Positions 15,279 to 24,636 are shown, counted from the first letter of the stretch. The stretch is 64,000 nt of DNA from Actibacterium mucosum KCTC 23349 (GCF_000647975.1 NZ_JFKE01000009.1:1-64000), one strand, 5' to 3'. The notes: generated from the letters alone by a model not told the origin. Numbers and translations: made by a program.

Positions 15279-16511
15279 ATGGCTGACACTCTGATCGCGG
15301 TGGACCTGAACGAAAGTCCGCACACCAACGAAAACATTCACAACCGGTGGCACCCCGACATTCCGATCAATGTCTGGGTCGAGCCGGGCGATGATTTCAA
15401 GATCGAGACCTATGACTGGACCGGTGGCCAGATCAAGAACAACGATGACGCCAGCGATGTGCGCGACGTTGAACTGGAACAGGTGCACTATCTGTCCGGT
15501 CCCATTGGTGTCAAAGGTGCCGAGCCGGGTGACTTGCTGGTTGTCGAAATTCTGGATATTGGCGCCAAGGATGACAGTCTTTGGGGCTTTAACGGCTTTT
15601 TCTCGAAGCAGAACGGCGGTGGCTTCCTGACCGAACACTTCCCTGAGGCGCAAAAGTCGATCTGGGACATCGAGGGTATGTTCACCAAATCGCGCCACGT
15701 GCCGGGCGTGAAATACGCCGGTTTGATCCACCCCGGTTTGATCGGCTGCTTGCCGGACCGCAAGATGCTGGAAATGTGGAACAGCCGCGAAACCGCTCTG
15801 TTTAACACCGACCCCGACCGCACACCGCCATTGGCCGCGCTGCCCAACACGCAAAGTGCGCATATGGGCGCAATGAAGGGCGAGGCGCGCGAGGCCGCAG
15901 CGGCCGAAGGTGCCCGGACTGTGCCGCCGCGCGAACATGGCGGTAACTGTGACATCAAGGATCTGAGCCGCGGTTCCAAGATCTACTTCCCGGTCTATGT
16001 AGACGGCGCCGGCCTGTCGATGGGCGATCTGCACTTCAGTCAGGGCGATGGCGAGATCACGTTCTGCGGTGCCATCGAAATGGCGGGCTGGCTGCATTTG
16101 AAGGTCAGCCTGATCAAAGAAGGTGTCAGCAAATATGGCGTCAAGAACCCGATCTTCAAACCGTCGCCGATCACACCGAAATACGACGATTACCTGATCT
16201 TCGAAGGTATCTCGGTCGATGAACAGGGTGAACAGCACTATCTGGATGTGCACATCGCGTACCGCCAGGCCTGCCTGAACGCCATCGAGTACCTGAAGAA
16301 GTTTGGCTATACCGGCGCACAGGCTTACGCAATCCTGGGCACCGCGCCGGTGCAAGGGCACATTTCGGGTGTCGTGGATATCCCGAATGCTTGTGCCACG
16401 TTGTGGCTGCCCACGGATATCTTCGAGTTCGACAACATGATGCCCGGCCCCGATGGGCCAACCAAGTTCCTGGACGGCTCGGTCGATATTCCGCTGGCGC
16501 CAGACCTTTAA
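15279..16511 (+). CDS. fmdA: Formamidase (acetamidase/formamidase family)
   Basis: Cytoplasmic amidohydrolase of 410 residues that splits formamide (and related short amides) into ammonia and the acid. It matches the FmdA_AmdA family over full length: HNRWHPDIPINVWVEPGDDFKIETYDWTGGQ region near residues 20-50, the PREHGGNCDIKDLSRGSKIYFPVY core (residues about 208-232), and SMGDLHFSQGDGEITFCGAIE, which holds the conserved catalytic Glu/Asp-His positions. It lies directly behind the importer, so imported amide is hydrolysed for nitrogen. Its length matches the Methylophilus enzyme. Confidence 0.95.
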   Translation: MADTLIAVDLNESPHTNENIHNRWHPDIPINVWVEPGDDFKIETYDWTGGQIKNNDDASDVRDVELEQVHYLSGPIGVKGAEPGDLLVVEILDIGAKDDSLWGFNGFFSKQNGGGFLTEHFPEAQKSIWDIEGMFTKSRHVPGVKYAGLIHPGLIGCLPDRKMLEMWNSRETALFNTDPDRTPPLAALPNTQSAHMGAMKGEAREAAAAEGARTVPPREHGGNCDIKDLSRGSKIYFPVYVDGAGLSMGDLHFSQGDGEITFCGAIEMAGWLHLKVSLIKEGVSKYGVKNPIFKPSPITPKYDDYLIFEGISVDEQGEQHYLDVHIAYRQACLNAIEYLKKFGYTGAQAYAILGTAPVQGHISGVVDIPNACATLWLPTDIFEFDNMMPGPDGPTKFLDGSVDIPLAPDL

Positions 16512-16519
16512 ACATAGTC

Positions 16520-16541
16520 GGGGCGGCGGACGCGCCGCCCC
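16520..16541 (+). other. GC-rich hairpin between fmdA and fmdB
   Basis: GGGGCGGCG and CGCCGCCCC pair perfectly around GACG. No T run follows, so it is more likely an mRNA 3'-end protector or pause site than a full terminator. Confidence 0.45.
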
Positions 16542-16563
16542 ATATCGACAAGAGGAGGGCGTA

Positions 16564-16893
16564 ATGCCTGTTTACGAATACTGGTGCGAAACCTGCGGCC
16601 CCTTCGAGGCCATTGCACCCATGTCTAAATTTTCCGACCCCTGCACGTGCACAACCTGCGGCACCGAAGCACCCCGCGTTTTGCTAACCGCCCCGAAGCT
16701 GGCAGCAATGGATTCGTCCCGGCGACATGCATTTGAAACAAACGAGCGCAGCGCCGACAGCCCCAAACGGTCCAGCCATGGCCCGAATTGCAGTTGCTGC
16801 GGAGGTGGTTCTAAGAAACCCTCTAAAACGCTCTATCGTGCAGATGGTTCCAAGAGTTTCCCCACCAAACGGCCCTGGATGATCTCACACTAG
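16564..16893 (+). CDS. fmdB: FmdB-type zinc-ribbon protein
   Basis: A 109-residue protein starting MPVYEYWCETCGPFEA, the hallmark of the FmdB/CxxC zinc ribbon. Cysteine pairs CETC and CTTC form the ribbon; a second cysteine cluster CSCCGGG lies near residue 78. FmdB of Methylophilus was proposed to regulate formamidase expression; its molecular role is unsettled. The start is fixed by GAGGAGGG nine bases upstream. Its last four bases overlap the convergent histidine kinase gene. Confidence 0.88.
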   Translation: MPVYEYWCETCGPFEAIAPMSKFSDPCTCTTCGTEAPRVLLTAPKLAAMDSSRRHAFETNERSADSPKRSSHGPNCSCCGGGSKKPSKTLYRADGSKSFPTKRPWMISH

Positions 16894-17840
16894 GCACGTT
16901 CGAAGGTAATTTCGAACACGGCGCCCTGGTCGCTTTGGGCCAGTTCGATCTGCGCGTGGTGCGCGCCCAGTATGTTGCGCACAATGGCCAGTCCCACGCC
17001 GGTGCCGCCCTCGGCACGTTTCGTGGTGAAATAGGCGTCGAACACACGCGCTGCATTGCCCGGTGATATCCCGGGCCCGTTATCGGCAACCGTCAGACGG
17101 CCCGGTACGGCGGTCAGCGTCAGTGCGCTGGCCCCGGCTTCGGCCGCATTGCAGATCATCTGTTGCAACACCAGTGTCAGCCCCTCGGCGGCCATGGGCA
17201 GCGGCACGCGTTCACCTTGGATCGTGACGGGAAGGGCTGTCAGACCGGGTGCGATTTCAGCCAGTGTCGAATGCCCCAGATAGCGCGTCTCGCGTGCTTG
17301 AGCCATGGATCGCAAGGCGTCCAACTGTGCCTCGATCTGCTGTCTTGCGCCGTCGATCTGGGCAACCAAGGCGGCAGTTTCTGCGTCCATCGGTGGGCCG
17401 TCCTGCAGCAATTCAGCGGCCGCTCGGATGGCCGAAACAGGTGTCTTCAGCTCATGCGTGACATGGTCTGAATAGCCGCGGATCGAGGCCTCGCGATCGC
17501 GCAGCGCCTCGGCCATCGACACCACGCGCCATGCGGTTTCGCGCAGCTCTTGCGTGCCGAAATGTGTGGGCGGTGTGGCGTCCTGCGGCGCGGTTTCGGC
17601 CTTGTCCGCGTAGGCCTGCAATGCCCGGATCGGGCGCATCAACAACCGAACCATGAGCCAGCCAAGTATTGCTGTCGCCAATGCGATGACGCTGCCAAGG
17701 ACGATCGCCGCGATGTGAAAGCCCACAACCGGCCCCCAGTATCGCAGTACAACGAGGCCGATAAAGGACATCGCCAGCGTGCCCGCCAGCGCCCCGCCCA
17801 GCACGAACGCCAGCGTGGGGCGCCATTTGCCGCTGCTCAT
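16890..17840 (-). CDS. Sensor histidine kinase
   Basis: Membrane sensor kinase of 316 residues. Two helices flank only a short loop (LALVLGGALAG-type segment and FHIAAIVLGSVIALATAILGW), so there is almost no periplasmic sensor; a HAMP-like segment follows (MRPIRALQAYADKAE). The phosphoacceptor is in SDHVTHELKTPVSAI, and the ATPase shows N-box NAAEAG, G1 DNGPGIS and G2 GGTGVGLAIV. ATG 17840 overlaps the regulator stop (ATGA); an in-frame GTG at 17846 is possible. Its partner regulator gene is interrupted by a stop codon, which leaves the kinase possibly orphaned. Confidence 0.9.
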   Translation of the reverse strand: MSSGKWRPTLAFVLGGALAGTLAMSFIGLVVLRYWGPVVGFHIAAIVLGSVIALATAILGWLMVRLLMRPIRALQAYADKAETAPQDATPPTHFGTQELRETAWRVVSMAEALRDREASIRGYSDHVTHELKTPVSAIRAAAELLQDGPPMDAETAALVAQIDGARQQIEAQLDALRSMAQARETRYLGHSTLAEIAPGLTALPVTIQGERVPLPMAAEGLTLVLQQMICNAAEAGASALTLTAVPGRLTVADNGPGISPGNAARVFDAYFTTKRAEGGTGVGLAIVRNILGAHHAQIELAQSDQGAVFEITFERA

Positions 17841-18508
17841 CCGCACGTGCCCAGCCGCATGCCCTGACCATGCACCGTTTCAATTGCCTCTGCGCAGCCC
17901 GCGTTGGCCAGTTTGGCGCGCAGGTTGCGCAGATGGCTGTCCAGTGTGCGGTCGCTGACCTGGCTGCCCGCACCCCAGATTGCATCGATCAGCTGCGCCC
18001 GCGCCAACAGCCGCCCGGGCTGCGCCATCAGGGCGCCCAACAGGTCGAACTCGGTCGAGGTCAGCGCCACGTCGCGCCCACCCACCGCGCATTTGCGCGC
18101 CGCCCGGTCCAGCGCCAGCTGCCCGTGGCTGGCCAGCGGGCGCGTGCCGCCATGGGTGCGTTTCAGGATCGCGCGGACACGGGCCACCAGCTCGCGCGGG
18201 CTGAACGGTTTGGTGACGTAGTCGTCGGCCCCCAGTTCCAGCCCCAGAATGCGGTCGATCTCGTCGTCCCGCGCGGTCAGGAACAGGATCGGAACCTCGG
18301 ACGTGGTGCGGATCTTGCGGCAAACATCGAACCCGTCCATCTCGGGCAGGCCCACATCCAGCACGATCAGGTCGGGCAGGTGGCGCGCGGCATGGGTAAC
18401 CGCCGCGCGGCCGTCCTAGGCGGTCAGCACTTCGTAGCCGCCGCGCTCCAACGCAATGCGCACAAGGTCACGCAGGCGCGGGTCGTCATCGACAAGCAGG
18501 ATCTTCAT
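17837..18508 (-). pseudogene. OmpR-type response regulator with an in-frame amber codon
   Basis: Read from ATG 18508 (MKILLVDDDPRLRDLVRIAL) the frame runs through a normal 223-codon OmpR-family regulator but meets TAG at 18418-18416, codon 31, where relatives have a charged residue in the pattern TA-x-DG. Downstream the sequence is intact: Asp51 phosphorylation site (LDVGLPEMDG), switch Lys in YVTKPFSP and a winged-helix DNA-binding domain (DRTLDSHLRNLRAKL). A single G-to-T change (GAG to TAG) would explain it. Reinitiation at ATG/GTG codons after the stop would lose the first beta strand and acidic pocket. It overlaps its neighbours by four bases at both ends. A sequencing error or suppressor tRNA are alternatives. 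Confidence 0.8.
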
Positions 18509-19941
18509 GGCATGGCCTCCGCCGGGGTGGTCTGCGCAACATAACGGGCCACGCGCCAATTGCGAAAGCCCCAATCCCGCCAACCATCGACCCGCGGCGT
18601 ATTCATATAGCAGGCCATCATTCCGGTATCGACGTCCTTAAGCGCCCCCGCTGCTGTCGCGGGCAAGCTGCAGGCATACCGGATGTCCCGGCGTTCGGAG
18701 TTTACATTCGACGTGGCAATGAGATGCGCGAAGTTCACGAAACAGCACAGATACAAAACGCCGACCGCCAGCGTTGCCAGGCGGCCCAACATCCAGCGGT
18801 TCGTGTGCCCGCGTACCACCTGCCACGCCAACAGGACCAACCCGGCGGCCACCAGCGCCATCCAGATCGCCGCGTGCACGCGCAGGTAAGTCAGCCCGTA
18901 GGCCTCGACGTAAACCTGCAGTCGCGACAGGGCCGACAGGCACAAAACCGCGTTCAGCCCCAGCCACAGCAGCATCAGCGGCCGGATTGCCGGAGTTTCG
19001 CGCCAAAAGGGCCGGGTGCACAGCGCAAAGAGACCAGCCAGCAATGCCGTGGCCAACAACGGATAGGCGCTGCGATGGGCGTATTCGGCCATGCTCATCC
19101 CCTCGGGCAGGGTGTCGTTGCCGATCAGGAACGTGGCATCAATGACGATATGCGTGCCGATCAGCAGGTTAAAAACGATCAGCGCCCGCAAGGTGGACGC
19201 TGCGTTGATGCCAAACCGTTCAACCCCCACACGCCCGGGCCAGGCGGGCAGGGTGGCTTTGGGCGGCGCCTTCAAGAGCGGCGAGAACACCATGGCAATA
19301 CCCAGCCAAAAGGCGGCACGGCGCAGCAGGTCGCTGACCTCTATCTCGATCGTGGCCAGCTCGGCCAGCACCGGGTTCGCCTCGATCAACAGCGCGGCGA
19401 AGATCAGCGCACCGCCGACCGGCACCGACCAGTTGCGGAAAACCGCGATGACGGCAGGGAAGGGAATGCCTTCGCCCAGGCTGACCCGGCGGAGGACCGC
19501 AAGGGGAAAGCCCAGCGGGGCAACCCATTGGTGCGGCAATGTTTTCAACAGGCCGGCGACCCCGGCGGCGATGCCATCGCCCAGATGCTGCCATGCCAGT
19601 GCAACGGTCAAACCGCCCAGCAGGAAAAGCACAGACAGGGCCTGCACATGCTCCACCACCGGCAATGCGCCCAACAGCAGGGCCAGCACGGGGCCCGCCC
19701 GCAATCTATCCGTACCCCAGGCCGACAATGCAAAGATTAGCGTCGCAAAGAGCGCCAGTGACAGGCCCGGCGCGTGGTTCCAGAACAGGATATCTGCGAC
19801 TGGAACCAACAGGGCCAGCTTGGCGGGCCATCCGGGGCGGCGCTTTGTGCGGGGGCGGGGTGTTTCTGCGGGCGTGTCGCTCAGCCACCAGCCATCCATG
19901 GCCAGCCTGTGCGGCACACCGCGAAGTGTCAGGGTCTGCAT
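18505..19941 (-). CDS. DUF4173 multi-pass membrane protein
   Basis: A 478-residue protein with about twelve membrane helices and the DUF4173 family layout. The family is of unknown function and is often encoded beside a two-component system, as here: its stop codon overlaps the start of the response regulator gene (ATGA). The hydrophilic C-terminal part (after residue 400, SNVNSERRDIRYACSLP) would lie outside or as a soluble tail and ends near WGFRNWRVARYVAQT. It may be a target or a signalling partner of the kinase; that is inference from position only. Confidence 0.8.
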   Translation of the reverse strand: MQTLTLRGVPHRLAMDGWWLSDTPAETPRPRTKRRPGWPAKLALLVPVADILFWNHAPGLSLALFATLIFALSAWGTDRLRAGPVLALLLGALPVVEHVQALSVLFLLGGLTVALAWQHLGDGIAAGVAGLLKTLPHQWVAPLGFPLAVLRRVSLGEGIPFPAVIAVFRNWSVPVGGALIFAALLIEANPVLAELATIEIEVSDLLRRAAFWLGIAMVFSPLLKAPPKATLPAWPGRVGVERFGINAASTLRALIVFNLLIGTHIVIDATFLIGNDTLPEGMSMAEYAHRSAYPLLATALLAGLFALCTRPFWRETPAIRPLMLLWLGLNAVLCLSALSRLQVYVEAYGLTYLRVHAAIWMALVAAGLVLLAWQVVRGHTNRWMLGRLATLAVGVLYLCCFVNFAHLIATSNVNSERRDIRYACSLPATAAGALKDVDTGMMACYMNTPRVDGWRDWGFRNWRVARYVAQTTPAEAMP

Positions 19942-20036
19942 CGGTTTCTTCCAAGTCTGGTTGCCTATGCCGCCTTGATGGCACCCGCGGCGCGCAGGCT
20001 TTCGTCAGAAGATGTGCAGAAAATGTGCAGTCAGGA

Positions 20037-20771
20037 TCAGGGCCGGTCCAGCCAGCGCTGGCAGGCGCGGTTCACCGCATAGTGCAACAGCACCGTGAAC
20101 ACCGCCAGCGTGATCAGCGCGGCGAACATCAGGTCGGTCTTGGCGCGGCCATTGGCCAGAAGCATCAGGTATCCCAGCCCGCGCGACGCGCCCACCCATT
20201 CGCCGATGATCGCCCCGATTGGCGCGTAAACCGCCGCCAGCCGCAGGCCCGAGCCCAGCCCCGGCAGGGCGGCCGGAATGCGGATATGCCACAGGATGCG
20301 CCGCTTTTGCGCGCCCATTACCTGCGCCAGGTCCAGCCACCCGGCAGGTGTGCGCAACAACGCGTCCAGAAAGGCCGAGGCGACGGGGAAATAGATGATC
20401 AGCAGCGCCATCACGATCTTCGACCATAGCCCGTACCCGAACCACAGCGTCAGCAGCGGGGCCAGCGCGAAGACCGGCACGGCTTGCGAGAAGACAAGGA
20501 TCGGCTGTGCCAGCTCGCGCGCCAGCCGCGATTGCGCCAGCCCGATGGCGGTGGCCGCGCCCAGCAGCGCGCCCAGCCCCAGCCCGGCCAGAACTTCGGT
20601 AAAGGTTACCAGCGCGTGTTCGGCGATCAGGGCGCGGCTGGTCCACGCGGTTTCGGCCACCAATGTCGGCGGCGGCAGGATAAAGCGCGGCACGCCGGTG
20701 GCCCAGATCGCGCCCTGCCAGATGGCCAGGCCCAGCAGCAGCGCCGCCGCAAAGGTCAGCCCGCGCCTCAT
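20037..20771 (-). CDS. thiX: Thiamine-precursor (HMP) ABC transporter permease ThiX
   Basis: Inner-membrane permease of 244 residues with six helices, in the SsuC/TauC-like binding-protein-dependent transport family. The EAA loop appears as QVMGAQKRRILWHIRIPAALPGL. It is the last gene of the thiamine operon and overlaps thiZ by four bases. With ThiY and ThiZ it should import the pyrimidine part of thiamine (formylaminopyrimidine/HMP) as precursor for ThiD. About 95 bases without features separate its stop from the DUF4173 gene. Confidence 0.88.
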   Translation of the reverse strand: MRRGLTFAAALLLGLAIWQGAIWATGVPRFILPPPTLVAETAWTSRALIAEHALVTFTEVLAGLGLGALLGAATAIGLAQSRLARELAQPILVFSQAVPVFALAPLLTLWFGYGLWSKIVMALLIIYFPVASAFLDALLRTPAGWLDLAQVMGAQKRRILWHIRIPAALPGLGSGLRLAAVYAPIGAIIGEWVGASRGLGYLMLLANGRAKTDLMFAALITLAVFTVLLHYAVNRACQRWLDRP

Positions 20772-21466
20772 GCAGCGCGCAGCGCCGACAGCAGCGCCCC
20801 CTGCACCTGCAATGTGGCGGGGTCGTCGATGCCGCGCGGGGCGGGCCCGGGCGGGGGGGGCACATCGTGCAGCCCGTCGGATGTCATGATTACGATCCGG
20901 TCCCCCAGTCGCGCCGCCTCGGCCGGATCGTGGGTGACCAGCAGCACGGTGCGCCCACGCAGCGTGTCGGTGGCCAGGTCCTGCATCTGCGAGCGGGTTT
21001 TGGCGTCCAGCGCCGAGAACGGCTCGTCCAGCAGCACGATGCCGCGATCCTCCATCAAGGTGCGGGCCAGCGCGACGCGCTGACGCTGGCCGCCGGACAG
21101 CTGCGCGGGTTTTTTGGTGGCGTGGCTGGTCAGCCCCACTTGATCCAGGACCTCGCGGGCCTTGTCGCGGTTGGCGCGGTCGCCGCGCAGCCGCGCGCCG
21201 ATTAAGACGTTGTCCAGCGCGCTGAGCCAGGGCAGCAGCAGGTCATCCTGCGCCATCAGCGCCACGCGGCCCTGCAGGCCCGCGCCATCATCGGCGCCAA
21301 ACGTGCCGTCGAAGGTTACCTCGCCGCCAAGGCCGGCAAAAAGCCGCAGGATCGTGGATTTGCCCACGCCCGAGGGGCCCAGAAGGCAGGTCCACCGCCC
21401 CGCGGGCACCTCCAGCCGCAGCGGCGCGAACAGCTGGGCGTCCCCGGCATGCGCGGCGCCCGACAT
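20768..21466 (-). CDS. thiZ: Thiamine-precursor ABC transporter ATP-binding protein ThiZ
   Basis: ATPase of the HMP importer, 232 residues from ATG 21466. Walker A GPSGVGKST, Q-loop LMAQDDLLLPW, signature LSGGQRQRVALARTL, Walker B IVLLDEPFSAL. The reading frame is open back to the tenA stop, where a CTG (LTAPGLHMSG...) overlaps the TGA. Relatives often begin MTAPGL, so a CTG start is conceivable, but I keep the ATG. The C-terminus has a proline/glycine insert (PPPPGPAP). Confidence 0.86.
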   Translation of the reverse strand: MSGAAHAGDAQLFAPLRLEVPAGRWTCLLGPSGVGKSTILRLFAGLGGEVTFDGTFGADDGAGLQGRVALMAQDDLLLPWLSALDNVLIGARLRGDRANRDKAREVLDQVGLTSHATKKPAQLSGGQRQRVALARTLMEDRGIVLLDEPFSALDAKTRSQMQDLATDTLRGRTVLLVTHDPAEAARLGDRIVIMTSDGLHDVPPPPGPAPRGIDDPATLQVQGALLSALRAA

Positions 21467-21483
21467 ATGCAGCCCCGGCGCGG

Positions 21484-22155
21484 TCAGGGGATCAGCCCCA
21501 TGTTCCAGAACCCAACCTCCAGTCGGGTGGCGGTGCGGAAGCGGTGGCACAGCGCCGGCCAGCGCGGGGCTGTCTGTGGCGCGTCGCCCAACCGTCGGGC
21601 CACGGCCCCGTCGATCAGGGCGCCGACATCGGTGCAGACCTGTTGATAGTCGTCGCTGGCATAGGTGGCGATCCATTCGGCGTAGGTGTCGGCGGTTTTT
21701 TCGGCCGCCAGCCGCGCGCCGATCTCGCCATATCCCATCACGCAAGGGGCCAGGGCGGCCAGCAGGTCCAGCAGGTCACCGGAATGGCCGGCATCCAGCA
21801 CATAGCGGGTATAGGCGAGGTTCTCGGGGCGCTCATCGGCCCTTTGCAGGGCCTTTTCGCTGAGGCCGGCGCGCGCGCAGGTTTGGATATGCAGCGCGAT
21901 CTCGTCATTGATCAGGGCGTTTACGGTGCCCGCGGCAAGGCGCATCTCGTCCACCGTGTCTGCCTTGGTCACCGACAGTGCCCAGGCGCGGCCGAAGTGG
22001 ATCAGGAAGATATAGTCCTGCACCAGATAGTGCAGGAAGGCGTCGCGGGGCAGAGTGCCGTCGCGCAGCCCCTCGACAAAGGCATGGCGCGTATAGGCGG
22101 GCCAGTCCTCGCCCGCCGCCGCGCGCCATGCGGGGAATGTGGTGCCGTAGCTCAT
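21484..22155 (-). CDS. tenA: Aminopyrimidine aminohydrolase TenA
   Basis: A 223-residue all-helical TenA family enzyme that deaminates aminopyrimidine breakdown products of thiamine to HMP for salvage. It shows the N-terminal pattern HPF-like YTRHAFVEGLRDGTLP, the Tyr-rich YLVQDYIFLIHFGRAW and the active-site cysteine in APCVMGYGEIG. The ATG overlaps the thiY stop by four bases. Position between thiY and thiZ links it with uptake of the same pyrimidine. Confidence 0.92.
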   Translation of the reverse strand: MSYGTTFPAWRAAAGEDWPAYTRHAFVEGLRDGTLPRDAFLHYLVQDYIFLIHFGRAWALSVTKADTVDEMRLAAGTVNALINDEIALHIQTCARAGLSEKALQRADERPENLAYTRYVLDAGHSGDLLDLLAALAPCVMGYGEIGARLAAEKTADTYAEWIATYASDDYQQVCTDVGALIDGAVARRLGDAPQTAPRWPALCHRFRTATRLEVGFWNMGLIP

Positions 22156-23087
22156 TCGGCGCCCAGGTCGATGGCCAGTTCGGACACCGGCCGCGTGCCA
22201 TCGACCAGGCCGGCCTCGGCCAGAAACGCCTCGAACCGGGTATAGCGGCCTTCGTCCAGCGCCTCGGGGCGCAGGGCAAAGCGCGGCAGCGTGTCAACCC
22301 AGGCCATGGCGTTCAGTTGGTCATCCAGCACGGGCGCGGTGGATTTGAAGATCTCCCAGCTTTCGTCGGGATGGTTGACGATATATTGCGTGGCCAGTTC
22401 GGTGGCGCGCAGGAAGCGGCGCAGCTGATCGGTGTTCATGTCGTCTTTGTTGGCGACATAGATCAGCTCGTCATAGGTAGGCACGCCTTCTTCTTCGATA
22501 TAGAAACAGCGGCCTTCGACCCCTTCGATCTCCATCTGATTCAGCTCGAAATTGCGGAACGCGCCGATCACCGCGTCAACCTGGCCCGACATCAGCGAGG
22601 GTGACAGCGACCAGTTGACGTTGACCAGTTCCACCTGGTCCAGCGCCACGCCGTGATTGCCAAGAACCGCGGTCAGCAGCGCCTCTTCCACGCCGGCGAC
22701 CGAAAAACCGATCTTGCCGCCCTTCAGGTCGGCGATGGTCTGCACCGGGCCGTCTTTCAGCACCAATAGGCAGTTCAGCGGTGTGGCGACCAGCGTGCCA
22801 ACGCGCAAAAGCGGCAGGCCCTCGGCCACTTGCAGATGCTGGCTGGGCTGATAGCTGACGGCCAGATCGGCCCTGCCCGCGGCCACCAGTTTGGGCGGAT
22901 CGGCGGGATCGGCGGGGGGAATAACCTCAACCTCCAGCCCCTGATCGGCGAAGAACCCCTTTTCCTGCGCGATGATGATCGGGCCGTGATCGGGGTTCAC
23001 GAACCAGTCCAGCATCAGTGTCATCTTGTCGGCGGCCAGCGTTGGGGTGGCGGCCAGAAGGGCCAGCCCAAGGGTCAGGTGTTTCAC
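22152..23087 (-). CDS. thiY: Thiamine-precursor substrate-binding protein ThiY
   Basis: NMT1/THI5-like periplasmic binding protein, 311 residues, with an 18-residue signal peptide (LGLALLAATPTLA). The family pattern LDWFVNPDHGPIIIAQEKGFF marks the ThiY group that binds N-formyl-4-amino-5-aminomethyl-2-methylpyrimidine. It supplies the ThiXZ importer encoded two genes on. It overlaps the thiF stop by four bases. Confidence 0.9.
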   Translation of the reverse strand: MKHLTLGLALLAATPTLAADKMTLMLDWFVNPDHGPIIIAQEKGFFADQGLEVEVIPPADPADPPKLVAAGRADLAVSYQPSQHLQVAEGLPLLRVGTLVATPLNCLLVLKDGPVQTIADLKGGKIGFSVAGVEEALLTAVLGNHGVALDQVELVNVNWSLSPSLMSGQVDAVIGAFRNFELNQMEIEGVEGRCFYIEEEGVPTYDELIYVANKDDMNTDQLRRFLRATELATQYIVNHPDESWEIFKSTAPVLDDQLNAMAWVDTLPRFALRPEALDEGRYTRFEAFLAEAGLVDGTRPVSELAIDLGAE

Positions 23088-24043
23088 GAGGGGTCTCCTG
23101 TCATGTCGCCCAGTGCAAGCAGGGCAAGGTTGGAATGGGTCAGTCGTTCCGCCGCCAGCCAGGCGCGCAGGCCGGACCGACAGGCCAACACGACGCGGGT
23201 GTCGGGCAGAGGGGTTCGGGTGATCGTGTCGACCGTGGCGCGGGCCTGCGCGGCCAGGGGCGGGCCGGGCTCATCCACTTCGCGCAGGTCGATGATGTGG
23301 TCGGTTGGTTGCAGGTCTTCGGGCGCGATGAAACGCGGGCCGGTGACCTCGGGCGCGGTATCAAAACGGAAGCCGCCAAAGCGAAAGCCGCGTGCGTCGA
23401 AGGTGACCAACTGGCCCAGCGGGCTGGGGCCGACACCGGCAAGATGCGCGACGGCCATCTGTGCCTGAAGGCTGGCCAGAACGCCCACAACCGGGCCCAG
23501 AACGCCGTTCACCTCGCAGCTGCCCATCTGCATCGGCAGATCGGGGAAGACCGCGCGCAGGCTGGGCGCGGGGCCGCAAAAGCCGCCAACGTAGCCATCG
23601 GTGCCCACCACGCTGGCGCTGATCAGCGGCATGGACGCGGCGCAATGATCCGACAGGATATAGCTGGCGGCGAAACTGTCGGCGCAGTCCAGAACCAGTG
23701 CCATGCCATCGCACAGATCGGCCACATTGGCCGGGGTCAGCGCGGCGCGCACCGGCTCCACTTTGCAATCGGGGTTCAGCGCGGCCATGCGCGCGGCGGC
23801 GGCGTGCACCTTGGGTTGGCCGATATCGGCCATGGCGAAATGGGTCTGCCGGTGCAGGTTGCTTTCGGACACCACGTCGGGGTCCACCAGCCGGATGCGC
23901 CCGATCCCGGCGCCCACCAGATAGGGCAAGACCCCCGCCGCCAACCCGCCAGCCCCCACCACCAACACCTGCGCGACGCGCAGCTTGGCGTGGCCGTGGG
24001 CGCCCAGCTCGGGCACCGCGATCTGGCGGGCATAGCGGCTCAT
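23084..24043 (-). CDS. thiF: ThiF-type adenylyltransferase with C-terminal rhodanese domain
   Basis: A 319-residue two-domain protein. Residues 1-230 are an E1-like adenylyltransferase: ATP loop GAGGLAAGVLPYL, acidic VDPDVVSESNLHRQT, and DCADSFAASYIL. It adenylates the C-terminal glycine of ThiS. Residues about 245-319 are a rhodanese-like domain (IIDLREVDEPGPP) with active-site Cys in ACRSGLRAW, which can deliver persulfide sulfur. The usual CxxC zinc pairs of MoeB are absent. ATG 24043 overlaps the thiE stop (ATGA); MSRYARQI is the normal N-terminus. Confidence 0.88.
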   Translation of the reverse strand: MSRYARQIAVPELGAHGHAKLRVAQVLVVGAGGLAAGVLPYLVGAGIGRIRLVDPDVVSESNLHRQTHFAMADIGQPKVHAAAARMAALNPDCKVEPVRAALTPANVADLCDGMALVLDCADSFAASYILSDHCAASMPLISASVVGTDGYVGGFCGPAPSLRAVFPDLPMQMGSCEVNGVLGPVVGVLASLQAQMAVAHLAGVGPSPLGQLVTFDARGFRFGGFRFDTAPEVTGPRFIAPEDLQPTDHIIDLREVDEPGPPLAAQARATVDTITRTPLPDTRVVLACRSGLRAWLAAERLTHSNLALLALGDMTGDPS

Positions 24044-24636
24044 CGCGTGACCTCCAGCCAAGCGCGCACGCGTGCCTCGGGGTCGTCGTTCAGGGTGATG
24101 TCGGTCACGGCCGAAACGATATCCGCGCCGGCCGCAAAAGCCCCCGGCGCGCGCTCCACCGACATGCCGCCAATGGCCACCAGCGGTGTGTCGCCCACCA
24201 GCCCTTTCCAGACGGTGACCCGCTCTAACCCCTGTTGATGCCACTTCATCTTTTTCAGGATGGTCGGATAGACGGGGCCCAGTGCCACGTAATCGGGCGC
24301 GTGCGACATCGCGCGGGCAAGTTCCGAGGGGTCGTGGGTAGACAGGCCCAGTTTCAGACCCGCCGCGCGAATGGCGCTGACATCGGCCTCGTCCAGATCC
24401 TCTTGGCCCAGATGCACCCAGTCACAGCCCAGCTCGATCGCCATCTGCCAATAATCGTTCACCACCAGAACCGCGCCCGCATCGTCGCACAGCGCCTTGG
24501 CGCGGGTGATCTGATCGCGCAGGGTGGCGTCGTCGGCCTCTTTGATGCGCAGCTGCACCAGTTTGACACCCAGAGGCAGCATCCGCTCCAGCCAGCGGAC
24601 GTCGTCGAAAATGGGGTAAAACCTGTCCAGCGTCAC
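24040..24636 (-). CDS. thiE: Thiamine phosphate synthase
   Basis: A 198-residue TIM barrel that joins HMP-PP to the thiazole phosphate. Family motifs are [44 protein letters not shown] and [10 protein letters not shown], then VAIGGM. Overlaps of four bases with both thiG and thiF show a single translationally coupled unit. Confidence 0.93.
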   Translation of the reverse strand: MTLDRFYPIFDDVRWLERMLPLGVKLVQLRIKEADDATLRDQITRAKALCDDAGAVLVVNDYWQMAIELGCDWVHLGQEDLDEADVSAIRAAGLKLGLSTHDPSELARAMSHAPDYVALGPVYPTILKKMKWHQQGLERVTVWKGLVGDTPLVAIGGMSVERAPGAFAAGADIVSAVTDITLNDDPEARVRAWLEVTR

